Shown here: piece by piece, positions 54,106-64,000 of the stretch
Position numbering within the stretch: the first letter of the stretch is position 1
Layout of the letters: each line of letters starts with the position of its first letter
DNA from: Lineus longissimus
Lineage: Eukaryota > Nemertea > Pilidiophora > Heteronemertea > Lineidae
Direction: 5' to 3'
Assembly (NCBI RefSeq): GCF_910592395.1
Contig: NC_088308.1
Span: 8,199,001 to 8,263,000, forward strand
DNA length: 64,000 nt
Program-made: the position numbers and the translations under genes
The notes under the pieces: model-generated
What the model was told of the DNA's origin: nothing
Seen by the model: the letters and a program-made list of their open reading frames with translations, nothing else
Database searches by the model: none

Positions 54106-54237
54106 GTTTGGATCTCCTTTGGCCTACCGTCACTTTTAGCTATGCATGCAAAGGCATTGTTCATTAAAGAAGTTGAGAAGTTGACTTAAAACTATACGTA
54201 TGCCTGTGGAAAACGATCGTGAAAATACAACAGGCAT

Positions 54238-54243
54238 AATAAA
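54238..54243 (+). terminator. Polyadenylation signal of the protease gene
   Basis: AATAAA 133 bases after the stop codon; a variant ATTAAA lies nearer, at about 54,165. Either could be used. Confidence 0.55.
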
Positions 54244-54279
54244 GCGCCCAGCAATGAGCAATTTTGTTGCTGAAACCTG

Positions 54280-54765
54280 TATTCATGATCACATGGAACC
54301 AAAATCGCTCGTTTGCAGTGGTCGTCTAACCAAGTGTCTGCAACAGACAAGAATAGGTGATCGCAGCGCGCGGCCTGCGGTCAAATATATAATCCAGTTG
54401 TTACCGGTTTTACCCATAGACAAGAGAAATATTTGACGCACATCGCAACGATTATAATATTGCTTGTTACAACATAAAAAAATCGCTCGCTTGCACAGCA
54501 CTTTATTCGTTATCAGTAAAACGCTAAAGCACCCCGTTAAAGCGAACGATATTTGACGCTGCAGCTGCGACCTGCAGAAATAATTGTTGCGATAAGCGAT
54601 AAAAAGATCTCGTTATCAATGGGTAAAACCAGTTATCAATGGGTTTTGCTTTTGCCAGTGATCGCTGGTCGCAGTGATCATTGATACATGTACACATGCC
54701 GCACATACACAGGATGACGACTGCAAATGAGATATTTTTGTCGCATCCAATCATGATCTCAGGCC
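54280..54765. mobile_element. GCGAT-rich inverted-repeat element between convergent genes
   Basis: The left end (CATGATCACATGGAACCAAA, ATCGCTCGTTTGCAGTGGTCG) is loosely inverted at the right end (GATGACGACTGCAAATGAGA ... CAATCATGATCTCAGGCCGC). The interior is full of TCGCAGCG/GCGATAAGCGAT motifs like those of the MITEs at 11,785 and 18,633. It fills nearly all the space between the two polyadenylation regions. Probably a non-autonomous DNA element. Confidence 0.4.
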
Positions 54766-54856
54766 GCAGCTAAGAAAAAGGTTCGTTTGCGAACCGCCTC
54801 GTACGTAGGTAATCATTTAACCATAGGAACGGTGTTTGAACTGATTTTGCCGTACA

Positions 54857-54862
54857 TTTATT
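54857..54862 (-). terminator. Polyadenylation signal of the SDR gene
   Basis: AATAAA on the minus strand, ~120 bases past the TAG stop at 54,983. The protease and SDR genes are convergent with their predicted poly(A) signals ~610 bp apart. Confidence 0.55.
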
Positions 54863-54982
54863 TTCTACAATGTAATTATTTGCTGTGATATGAAAATTAA
54901 TCGAAAGACACAGTGTATCATCTGCATCATCAATGCTTATGTACAATAAATCACTATTTCCTATTTTCTTTATCCAACTCTG

Positions 54983-57900
54983 CTAGCCCAGATTCACCAG
55001 ATACTGGCTTAACACCCATTTGAATATTTCTCCAGTCACTGGCCAAGTCCCCAACTTGACGAACCAGTATGGGTGGTACAACTCAGGCAGTCTTAGCTGA
55101 GCTGCTCTCACAATAGTGTAGCTTGTATCCTCGGGTGTAGACTTGATCAAGTCCTCGTAAAGTCCTCCAAGTGAAACGTTTTCCAAGGCTTTTGCAAAGC
55201 TTTCCGTACCTGCAATAAAACTGGTATTCAAAATGACTCGTTTAAGGCCAATCAAAGCTTCATCCGTTTCATTATGCACGTGTACTCTGCCAAGTAAACA
55301 ACGACCACTTGACTATATCATTATTTCCTTTCAATTTCTGAAAGCGACGAAAAACACAGCTTACTATTTTTGCGGGAAAGAAAATAGTGAAACGTGTTGG
55401 ACATCAAGAACTGAAGCGACAGGTAAGGATGTTGGCATATCGTAGTTGAACTGAAGAAAGTTGCAAAAGACATTGTCGATGATTTTTGTAATGAACACAT
55501 TGGAGTTCAGAACGACGCCAAGAACTCAGTGCAGTTCAGTTGCATTTAGAGTAACCTTCAACGGTACAACGTAACCTTCAAGAAGGTGCAAGAAAATCGG
55601 GTGTACAAAGACCAGCGTACAAGAAAGTTAAGGTAGCTTGCTGTTTTGAGGGTAAAAAGAAGCGATTCATATCGGAGATCTGAAAGACCACTACAGGTTA
55701 CCATTTCCTACCCTGGCCTAAACTTGTACGAGGGACCACTTGTTTTTTCGTTCTCTTGGTTTGGTTGTGAAGAGCCAGGAATTCCGTTTTCCTTGAATCC
55801 CGTCGGTTCATCAAAATAACGAAATTCCGGATTCTCCATCGGGACTCAATTCGGGCTTAAAGGCGTGTGGTAGCCTGAAGTGTGTTGGGTCACGCATCTC
55901 AACTGACTACTGCATAAGCTTATTGACCACAAAGACATTTAACTTACTGATAGCGCCAAGAAAACACACGGTGACTGCTATATCCTCCTTCATGACGGAA
56001 AACTGATCACGGAGACTTTTGAAGAAGCCATTCTGGGCGAATTTGACGCCAGCGTAGTCTGCCTGGATGCTGTAGCCCATGATACCTACAGATGGAATTG
56101 TAGAGGGGCGAGACAAGAAGAGAGAGAATGACTATATCGGAAAATGAAAAGGGTTTCGCATTCGTAACCGGGATAGTGACGGCAACGATGTCGCCAATGG
56201 GCCAATAGGTATTGTAGGGTGGGCCATGTCACAGGGGCTATGTAGCGGGGCCATGGAATCGTCACTTGCCCTTTTGGACTGGTTGGCTCGATATCCTGAG
56301 TGTCGTTGCCGGGTGTCAGGGACCTGTCAGGGTTGATTGTCCCCTTTCATTCTACAAACTAAAACATTACGAAAAATCAGATGTATATTTTCTGAGGTCG
56401 AATCTACATCATACATACCCGCCATTGATGACAGGACAACGATGTTACTGCCCGGCGTCTTCCGTAAGATAGGCAGAGCGTGCGAGGTAAGGTGGACGTG
56501 CGAAAGGTACCCGATAGTTGTCCTGGTGTTAAAGGCAGTCAGGTTCTCCGACCCCTCCCACCAGCCGAACTGATACGGAGCAACGTGGTTCAGTATGAGG
56601 ATGTCAAGACCGCCGAGAAGGGTGGTCGCCTCGCGTATCACACGCTCCGTTTCATCCAGGTTGGCCATGTCGGCTGCTATATAGTGATGTTCACTGGAAC
56701 CACTTAGCTCTTTGCATTTTGAGACAACCTGAAGCAAACATGATAAGATCTCATTCCCGTGCCCTTCCGGCCGCGTAGATTTATACTGGTGAGTATTGAC
56801 TTAACCAGAGTCTTTCAATAAATTTATTGAAAAAGTCTGGTTTAACCCACTGGGTATGGCTATACTGGCCATAAGGTCGGAGTTTACATATAGAGCTGCA
56901 CGGTATACGGCCGATAAGCCGGCGAACAATGCCGCAGAGCAATCGCTTCGTGCCCGGCGTGTCCGTTTGCGTAAGGGCCCAGGGCCTGACAAACTGCACT
57001 GAGTTTTCAACTTTGACGGTCGCGGGCTCAAAACCGTATGTATACCTCGTACGAGTTGATCTTCTTCCGATGTATTGGATCAAATGTGAGTATACAGGCC
57101 AACCAATCAAATCTAGCAATGTTGAACGTCCTTGTCAAGGCATGCATGTTATACATTAGAAGAAAGAAGAAATTTCAAATGTTTCATAAAGGCATAATGT
57201 GTTCTGATAGCACTCTAGAACCTGATATTTTGGACATGAAAGAATTCGTTATCAGAACGTGTCGCATTAATTACATAACCTACCCGTTTTAGATTCTTGA
57301 CTGTCCTTGCGGTAACGACCACCTTGGCCCCCAGCCGAGCATACTGGTAGCTGATCTGTTCTCCGATACCGGCGCTTCCTCCAGTCACGAGTACTCTCTT
57401 CCCACGGATTAACTCTGTAATTAGGGATGTCGCCGCCTAAATTGTCTCTCTAAGTCCAATTTCGTGATAGCAAAAGCTACTTTCAACAGTCTTATTGGTG
57501 TCGCATTCTTGCTTTACGAGAGCGACATCGAAACAGTGGATTCAGAGGATTCAACGGACTCCAGCTCGGTCTGCAGCCGACATGCAGGTCATTATAAAAT
57601 TGGAAATTTTCCGTACAAACAGGTGTGACCATACTCAATAAACCTAGCATCATAAGTATAAACAGATAAAGGCATTGCTAGTTTTGCCCTGTTATGCTTC
57701 GTATTCTCGTACGGATACGCCAGGTATACCGTGTTACAAATGACCCTTACCAATCTTCGAGTACCCATCACGAATCTCACCTCAGAGTCGAAGTCGGCAA
57801 TTTGAATGGGATGCCAGTCGGTCTCACCCATTCTGAGGAAATCAGGGGTTGATGTTCGCGCGAACAAATATAACCCCAGATTTCCTCAGGGTGGTTTAAC

Positions 57901-59677
57901 CGGCTTTTTAAGTGTGGCCATTATTTTCTGGTAAGGACGAGATCTCCCATCCTCTGGCTGGTCTAGTGCAGACCATTTAATATATAAAGTCAAGTAAAAT
58001 CCTATTAAGCTGGAAAATTGAAATGAAAATACACAAGAGTATACCAGCAGGCTTTGTAATACATTGTGTTTATCGTTGTTTTTGTTTTAAAGTCAAATGA
58101 TAAAATCTTTAAGGACATGATTTTGCCGTATCCGTCGATGATTTGAATCCTCTGTTTCGATTAGGCGCATTACGATCAAGAGGTGATATAAACCAAAGCC
58201 CCAACTACCTTATTATGAGCCCGAAATTTATATGAATTTCCAGAGTCATGCATGCAGAAGTATCAGAAAGGTATAATTATTCTAAAACATGGGTTATCAT
58301 CCAATGATCATATACTGCACAATCAAACCCGGTGATTTTCATTTGGATCTACTAGAATTCTAAACTGAAAACATATAATTAATCATTCTCTAAAGGTTAG
58401 TTTGACATTTCATCGTTACAGGGCAAACACATAAATGTAATGAGAAAAACCACATATTATTGTTAATATTCAATTGAACTACATGTAGGTCGTATTTACA
58501 ATATAATGAAAAGAGAAACAATTTACATGTAGTAGTTATTACATCAATAACAGAGTCATGGTCAAAGCCATGATTCTGACTGATCAAAAATGCCTCCAGT
58601 ATGTATAAACAAACTGGATTTCGTTGTGATAGGTCATCTTGTTTGAAAAGATCACAGGAAAGATCGATCAATTCCAAATAAAGCGCTGGGCTCATACGGG
58701 AAGTCATGTGTTTGACTCTTGCAACATCGCTAAAGCTTCCTTAAGCAAGATATACACTAAACCCTTACAGTGGATTATACATGTAAAATAATGGGTACCA
58801 ATATGATATGTCTATTGGGCAGGTTGATAACCCGACCAACATTCCATCAAAGGAGGAGGGTGATATTCCTAGTCGTTAATAATCCAATGTCTTGCGCTGA
58901 TGAACCGGCCATGGCATCATCGAAAGGATCGGCAGGCAATGAATATAGTAGGGCGATGAGTTTCACAATCCTAACAGCGGAGGGATGGCTTATAGGATTG
59001 TCTTTCAGATAAAGCATTTGTCCTTTGAAGTTCGGTTACTTACTGGGTAGTTGTCCATGTCTTGGGACAAGGGGAGGGAGAGGAGGTCAAACCTAACTCC
59101 TTGTGGGCTAAGTATAGATTTCAGTTTATGTCGAAAGTACAAAATCATTGCTAATGTATCAATTGAATTAAGCTTAATTCGTATGATACGGTCTATTTTG
59201 ATTGGTTAGTTCCGGTAGCTGTTACTTGTTCAATCAGTTAGTTACCCTGTTTGATACTATCAAGAGGAAGTGTTTCATTAGAGGCTGCTTCGATTGAATG
59301 CATTTACTTTTATTAGTGGAAAAAAAACGGTGGAAGAAAAAAGTCTTTGGTGTACACCAAAAGCAAGAATATAGCAGTTAACTAGCACTAGGTACTAAAT
59401 TTGGACAATAGGGGGCTTTTACTAGACAATTCGAATTCTATTCAATGGCGGTCGCCACTATTGGTTGGTTGTTGCCTTTCGTCAAAAAAATACATGCCTC
59501 GGAAATGAGGTGCTGGTTCTCCAAGGTATACGGTGTTCGTCCTTGTCCTCTAGCTAGGACATGGTTACTATTCCAATCAAAATATCATCACCTACCTGGA
59601 TCAAACCGATCTATCGAGTAATATCCGATAACCATGGCAACCACCAGGCAGACGATAGCTATGAACTTCCGGTCCAT
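54983..59677 (-). CDS. Hydroxysteroid 11-beta-dehydrogenase 1-like SDR
   Basis: Five exons on the minus strand: 59,596-59,677, 57,284-57,414, 56,419-56,728, 55,948-56,085 and 54,983-55,209. They are phase-compatible and give 295 residues, close to the ~290 of 11-beta-HSD1-type proteins. Residues 1-~22 form an N-terminal membrane anchor (FIAIVCLVVAMVIGYY) that in the family keeps the enzyme on the ER membrane. The NADP(H) motif TGGSAGIG is at 38-45, LILNH at 115-119, catalytic Ser172 in VLSSMAG and YAGVK at 185-189, with the family's 13-residue Ser-Tyr spacing. The family reduces or oxidises keto/hydroxy groups of steroids and other lipids using NADP(H); the substrate here is unknown. The conserved catalytic-tetrad Asn of human 11-beta-HSD1 is replaced by Gly144. 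Intron 1 (2.2 kb) and intron 2 carry hairpin palindromes. Predicted functional otherwise. Confidence 0.9.
56801..56845. repeat. Palindromic hairpin in SDR intron 2
   Basis: TTAACCAGAGTCTTTCAATA and its inverted partner TTGAAAAAGTCTGGTTTAA flank an AAATTTA centre, making a ~22-bp-arm near-perfect hairpin. It is probably a short MITE remnant; no evidence for an RNA gene. Confidence 0.6.
57833..57889. repeat. 57-bp hairpin with nested GTTCGCGCGAAC in SDR intron 1
   Basis: CTGAGGAAATCAGGGGTT at the left and AACCCCAGATTTCCTCAG at the right are inverted repeats with a two-base offset. The loop contains a second perfect 12-bp palindrome, GTTCGCGCGAAC. A compact double palindrome; origin unknown. 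Confidence 0.65.
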
Positions 59678-62600
59678 TGTCGTGAAGCACATCCGCAAAT
59701 CTGAATTTGTCACAAAAATTACTGGTTATAAATTCGAATCCAGAGTTCCAGACGAAAAATCCTCAACGAAGTTCTAAAACCTTTTGGTGGACGTGACATA
59801 TCAAAGAAGCCTGCTAATAGCTATTAACCGTTCGATCGTTTACACCAATTTGATTGAAATACATGCACTCAACTGTCATTTAAAACTACAACTTCGTGTC
59901 TCAATCAAGTACATTCATACATGACTTTGTATGAGCTGCGAAACCTCTGTAGACCAAATCAATAGGCCTAGTGCCTAGATTGAGCTGTTGATAGAATCTT
60001 TAGATGACGCATCTTTCATATACTCGGTTGAAAGGACCACAGGTGGTGCATTTAATGAGAGTACGATATATATGTCCGGTTTAACCAGGTGACATTCAGA
60101 TGGACTCCGGTGCTATCCAATTCAACAACTGACCTGGTTAAAAATTGCGGTTTTTGTTTCCATGGATTAGCCACATCTGCTTGCTGTCTATATCAAAAAC
60201 ATATTGTGATAAGTTCGGTGACTTTGTCTCCCGGGCTCTGTCTCAACAAGAACACGCCTTTATTTATGATCTGCAAGAACATACATTCAGCCGTTCTGTA
60301 CATTACATCGGGTGTTCCGACGCTTTTTTATTTCTGTTTTCATATTGTGCAGTTCTCTCGGGATTTAAATTGAACAGATGTGATATTTTCAGGACTTGCT
60401 GAAAATATCCTCAAATTGGTTGCTGGGGATTTTATTAGAAATTAGCAATCGAACACAATGTAGTTGAGATATAAGTCAAAAAGTGAATCGTTTTAATTGG
60501 GACACTCCATATATAGCATAGTATATAAACCGCCGGCGTATAAACGAAAGGAATATGATCAATGTTGTTTCTAAGCAAATAAACCATCAATCAACTTTGG
60601 TACGGTAAATATTTGTGAACCAGGTGAATTTTGTCTGGGACAATGTTCTTTGTTGAATAACCTAAAAGTATTTTTAAAGGAGCCAATCCCGGTGTAAGAC
60701 TGCTGTACGCATGGACTTTACACTCCGGACCGGTGTAACATCTGTGGTTGTTCCCCATGTGTCAGTGTTTCCAAACAATAGGCAGCTAGAGAGACCACGA
60801 CTTTTCAATAGGGGGGATACACAGAAAAACTTGTCAATTTATTTTTGAGCGTTCCCAAACAATGAGGGGAAACACTCAAAAACAGAAACACTCAAAAACA
60901 TTACACCGGCCTCGTCTCTGTACATCTACATCTACCTAACGGATGATGAATAGACTGCCTCGGAAGTTTAACGGTGTCAATACTACGAATATATACCGCA
61001 AACTGACAAATATTCGCAAGCGTCACATTTTCATGAAATACCTCAATTCGCAATTCGCGAAATTAATTTGCTTTGATAAAAGCATTCGGGAAAATGTCGT
61101 TGGATCCATCCAAAGTAAACATCGACAAAAGTTTGGAAATGTTCAGGTACAGTAACGCACAAAAATCGTTTACTTTGAATAACATTCTAAAGAAAACTGT
61201 GGTTGTAATGATGAATCGTGTCTATGTATTTCACACTGCACCTCGTTTTCGCTGCAGCGGTTTTGATGTCTGAACCATTTCGTTACAACGTATATGCGAT
61301 AAGCGATCATACAGTCAAGTGTTTAGTTTGTAGTTCTTTTAGAAGAAAAAAAAGATTCCTCACAGTCGGTACTGCGGGTTGTCACACCAAATAGCGACCG
61401 GTTGGAGCTTCCACTTCGCCCCCGAAACATCGAAGAGAAGCCACGCTTTTAGATTTTTACACTCGCGGTGTTTAGTGAGATAACCAATGCTTCCATTTCG
61501 GTATCAATTCCTAGATTGATAGCTAGATTATTTGCGACCTCAAGGGAGATGTGTCTTCATAAGTAGCACAGTCACCACCTTAACGCCCAACACTTCTGAT
61601 GGTGCTATGTTGCAAGGCCGAGGCGGTTCAGGTCATAAGTAACTTCAGCATCGCAGGTGAAGAGCGCTGTGCTCGCCTAAGACGCCCGTACTGGCACGCC
61701 GATTCCGTCAGTGAGCGGTGAAGGATGTTACCTCAGACGAAGACTCAATGGTCAGGATATCATGATACACTAAAACAAATGTATTTACCTTTAGTTGTGT
61801 CGGTGTTCCGTTTCGGTTTTTCCCAGACGTTCTGCTCCGACTGTCATCAGCAGGGAAATGCGCTGAGATCATTTGTTGGCCAGCAACGCATTGTCACACA
61901 TGAATCTTATGAATCTTCGGATATCTCCCTCACTGTGATGTGTGTTCTGTCCTGTTACAGTTCGACTTCCGAACTACTTTATTACATGTACAAGTACATG
62001 TATATTTATGTCTTTTCTGATAGCGTTGGTTAAGTATCAGAACGATCTAATTTTATCTGTCAGTGAGCTGATTTATTGATTTATCGACAAATCTATGTTT
62101 GTCTACAACTAGGCCTATGGCAGTCGAAGGCCTTTACACAAAGTTTGCCATTGATTGATGGAAGACAATCATGACCGTATTCTCGACTTGGCCTCATGAT
62201 GATATAGGTCTTTTGAGTATTGACTATTATAATGGTGCACCTGATGTTGATTTTGCCAAGCAAGGCATATTCCAGGTCGAAATCGTAAGCGTTACAAATC
62301 TATTGATAAAGTGCCTATATACCCCGATCGCCGATATTTTCCAGACAACAAGATGCAACCAAAAAGAATGCGGATTGAAAGGTCTATTCATGTCTTTTGG
62401 GAAAACAATAATCTTGAATAATGACAGTAGTGTGATTTCGTTTCCTTCGTAAACATGGCTGTATTGATCCACGTCACCTGGTTGTGCAACGGTTGCGGAG
62501 AGAACCAATCCGTCATGTCGAAGGAAATACCGGAAGTGGTTCCCTCTCACAACCAAACAATCGGGTTGCTATCCGGGTAACCTTTAACCAAAAATATACG

Positions 62601-64000
62601 AGCACGGCCTTATGTTATATTTTTGCTTTAACTCATGTCCCCAGGAGGAATCAAATTTGTCCGAGTAGCGCTGCTTTCGTCACGTCAGTGTATGTAGTCA
62701 CACGTGACTACAGTGGGTATTTGGCGGTGGGACACGTTTTCAACAACAATGCAAAAAGTTACGTAGGATCGGGTTTTGTTACTTAGACAGGTAATCTGTA
62801 AAGAATAGATCTTAAAACCGCAATGCAAAAACAGAAGATCACACAGGTTTAACTTCTATCTCCGGAGACAACGCGCAAACCTTTTGGCCATAAAGGATTT
62901 CCTACACGGGCGGCGGGCTCAGCCGTGCCATAACTGGGGGCACAGTACAAACACAACGCAGTTTTACTTCGTAGTCTTACATACGGAATAAGAGAATAAG
63001 AAAGAGTACTATGTAGCACACATGATTATGTTATTTCTTTATTCAATAAATCATTCCAGAAAACAATCACAGGCTCTGTTTACAATGAGTATCACATAAA
63101 TCTTGTTTCGCGGGTGTATCAAAATACTGTCAACCAAAATATAGCACATGGGTCGAAAACCATGAAACACCAAGGCAAACCATGGGACACCGAGGCAAAC
63201 CCTGACACCCGTGCTTTGAGATCATCCAGAAATGTCCCATCGTGATATTTTTACAAACTATTAACTGGTCTGGTTTCATCACTCAGCAGTTAAAAAAATT
63301 TCACATGCAGAAATTTTAGCGCGACCTGGTCATTCAGCAACCCATGGTTATGACAGATTGATAGATATCCTGCTAAAACTGCAACTGGTAATCGGATTTT
63401 GTCCTGTTGACCGATTCTTTTATAGTTCTTTGACCCAAATCGATTGCTGGGGCCATATGGTCAGCTTTTTCGAATATGGTGAAATTTTTAGGAATATTTC
63501 TCATCACTTTTTTATATTTGAGAAGAAGTAGTTACACATCGGTATAACACACTCGAACAATTTTTTAAAATAATAATGGTACCTATATGTAGCTAATGTG
63601 TCTCTTTAGACAAATATTAGTTAAAGCAAAGCTTAATCTGAAAAAAGTACACAAGTAATCAAAGCACACATTGTCTCGTACTGCGCCAAACTACTTTTTT
63701 AAAGACAGTTCTTTAATTCCCGATGGGTTATGATACATGTACATGTAAGGCAGTGCAATACAAAACTTTCCAGGGGTTGATAGTCAGGGAGCTCACATCG
63801 ATTTGTTTGAATTTGCGTCTCGAACACAAAAGGTTTCATTGTTGAATGACTATACCCATGGTAAGGGGCCCACTAACGGTCATATTTGAGGGACAACTAG
63901 GACGTAGGGTTTACATTTACTGTTGGTCCAACTATATTTAGATCCCGTTTCTAACGCCAGGCGACCTCAACAGTCAATCACAATGCTCGCTACATGCATG
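59678..64000. other. Intergenic, no gene seen
   Basis: Upstream flank of the SDR gene, so its promoter should lie at the left end; no TATA-like element was singled out. The longest open frames (for example 61,725-62,033 and 62,227-62,556) have no domains and overlap on both strands. ACATGTACATGT-type palindromes occur near 61,985 and 63,736. Confidence 0.4.

Noticed and set aside
62227-62556. 109-codon minus-strand frame with a plus-strand partner
   Set aside because: No domain recognised, and an equally long frame on the opposite strand; treated as chance.

Overview
The window is animal nuclear DNA. Its genes are split by GT-AG introns of a few hundred bases, and the space between them is long, AT-rich and littered with short inverted-repeat DNA elements, minisatellite and microsatellite DNA and a recurring ACATGTACATGT palindrome. 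The gene content (a mosaic SRCR/LDLa/C-type-lectin serine protease, an 11-beta-HSD-like SDR, small secreted peptides) points to a marine invertebrate, most likely a lophotrochozoan. I cannot name the species from sequence alone. I support six protein-coding genes. All exon boundaries were worked out by hand from splice sites, reading phase and domain continuity.

Layout. 1-12,966 holds no gene I can support, only repeats: a ~730-bp inverted-repeat element, a pogo-like MITE, a 110-bp MITE and a large snap-back repeat. 12,967-26,923 holds three minus-strand genes (A, B, C), each with two coding exons. Each encodes a signal peptide joined to a short, lysine-rich, amphipathic cationic peptide. B and C lie in the two arms of a ~4.9-kb direct segmental duplication (17,424-22,349 and 22,949-28,529). 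The C arm alone carries a 699-bp Harbinger-type insertion, and both arms carry an older Harbinger-like element with a transposase fragment. 28,530-34,543 is gene-poor. At 34,544-35,158 is a plus-strand two-exon gene for a 63-residue secreted peptide whose six cysteines have mirror-symmetric spacing.

36,576-54,105 (plus) is one large gene of 28 coding exons that assembles without a frame break into a 1,541-residue secreted protein. The order is: signal peptide, SVID octad repeats, acidic/Pro-rich segment, SRCR, C-type lectin-like domain, Thr linker, two tandem LDLa-SRCR-Thr modules, LDLa, SRCR, SRCR, LDLa, SRCR, trypsin-like protease. The second LDLa-SRCR module is a recent 2.95-kb in-frame tandem duplication, and its junction left a truncated LDLa exon. 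A 53-bp minisatellite (~18 copies) fills one intron.

54,983-59,677 (minus) is a complete five-exon, 295-residue hydroxysteroid 11-beta-dehydrogenase-like SDR, convergent with the protease gene. 59,678-64,000 has no supported gene.

Working together: three kinds of secreted product (cationic peptides, a Cys-rich peptide and a scavenger-receptor protease) sit within 42 kb. All three types are commonly used in defence or venom/mucus secretion in invertebrates. A shared role is inference only; nothing in the sequence shows co-regulation.
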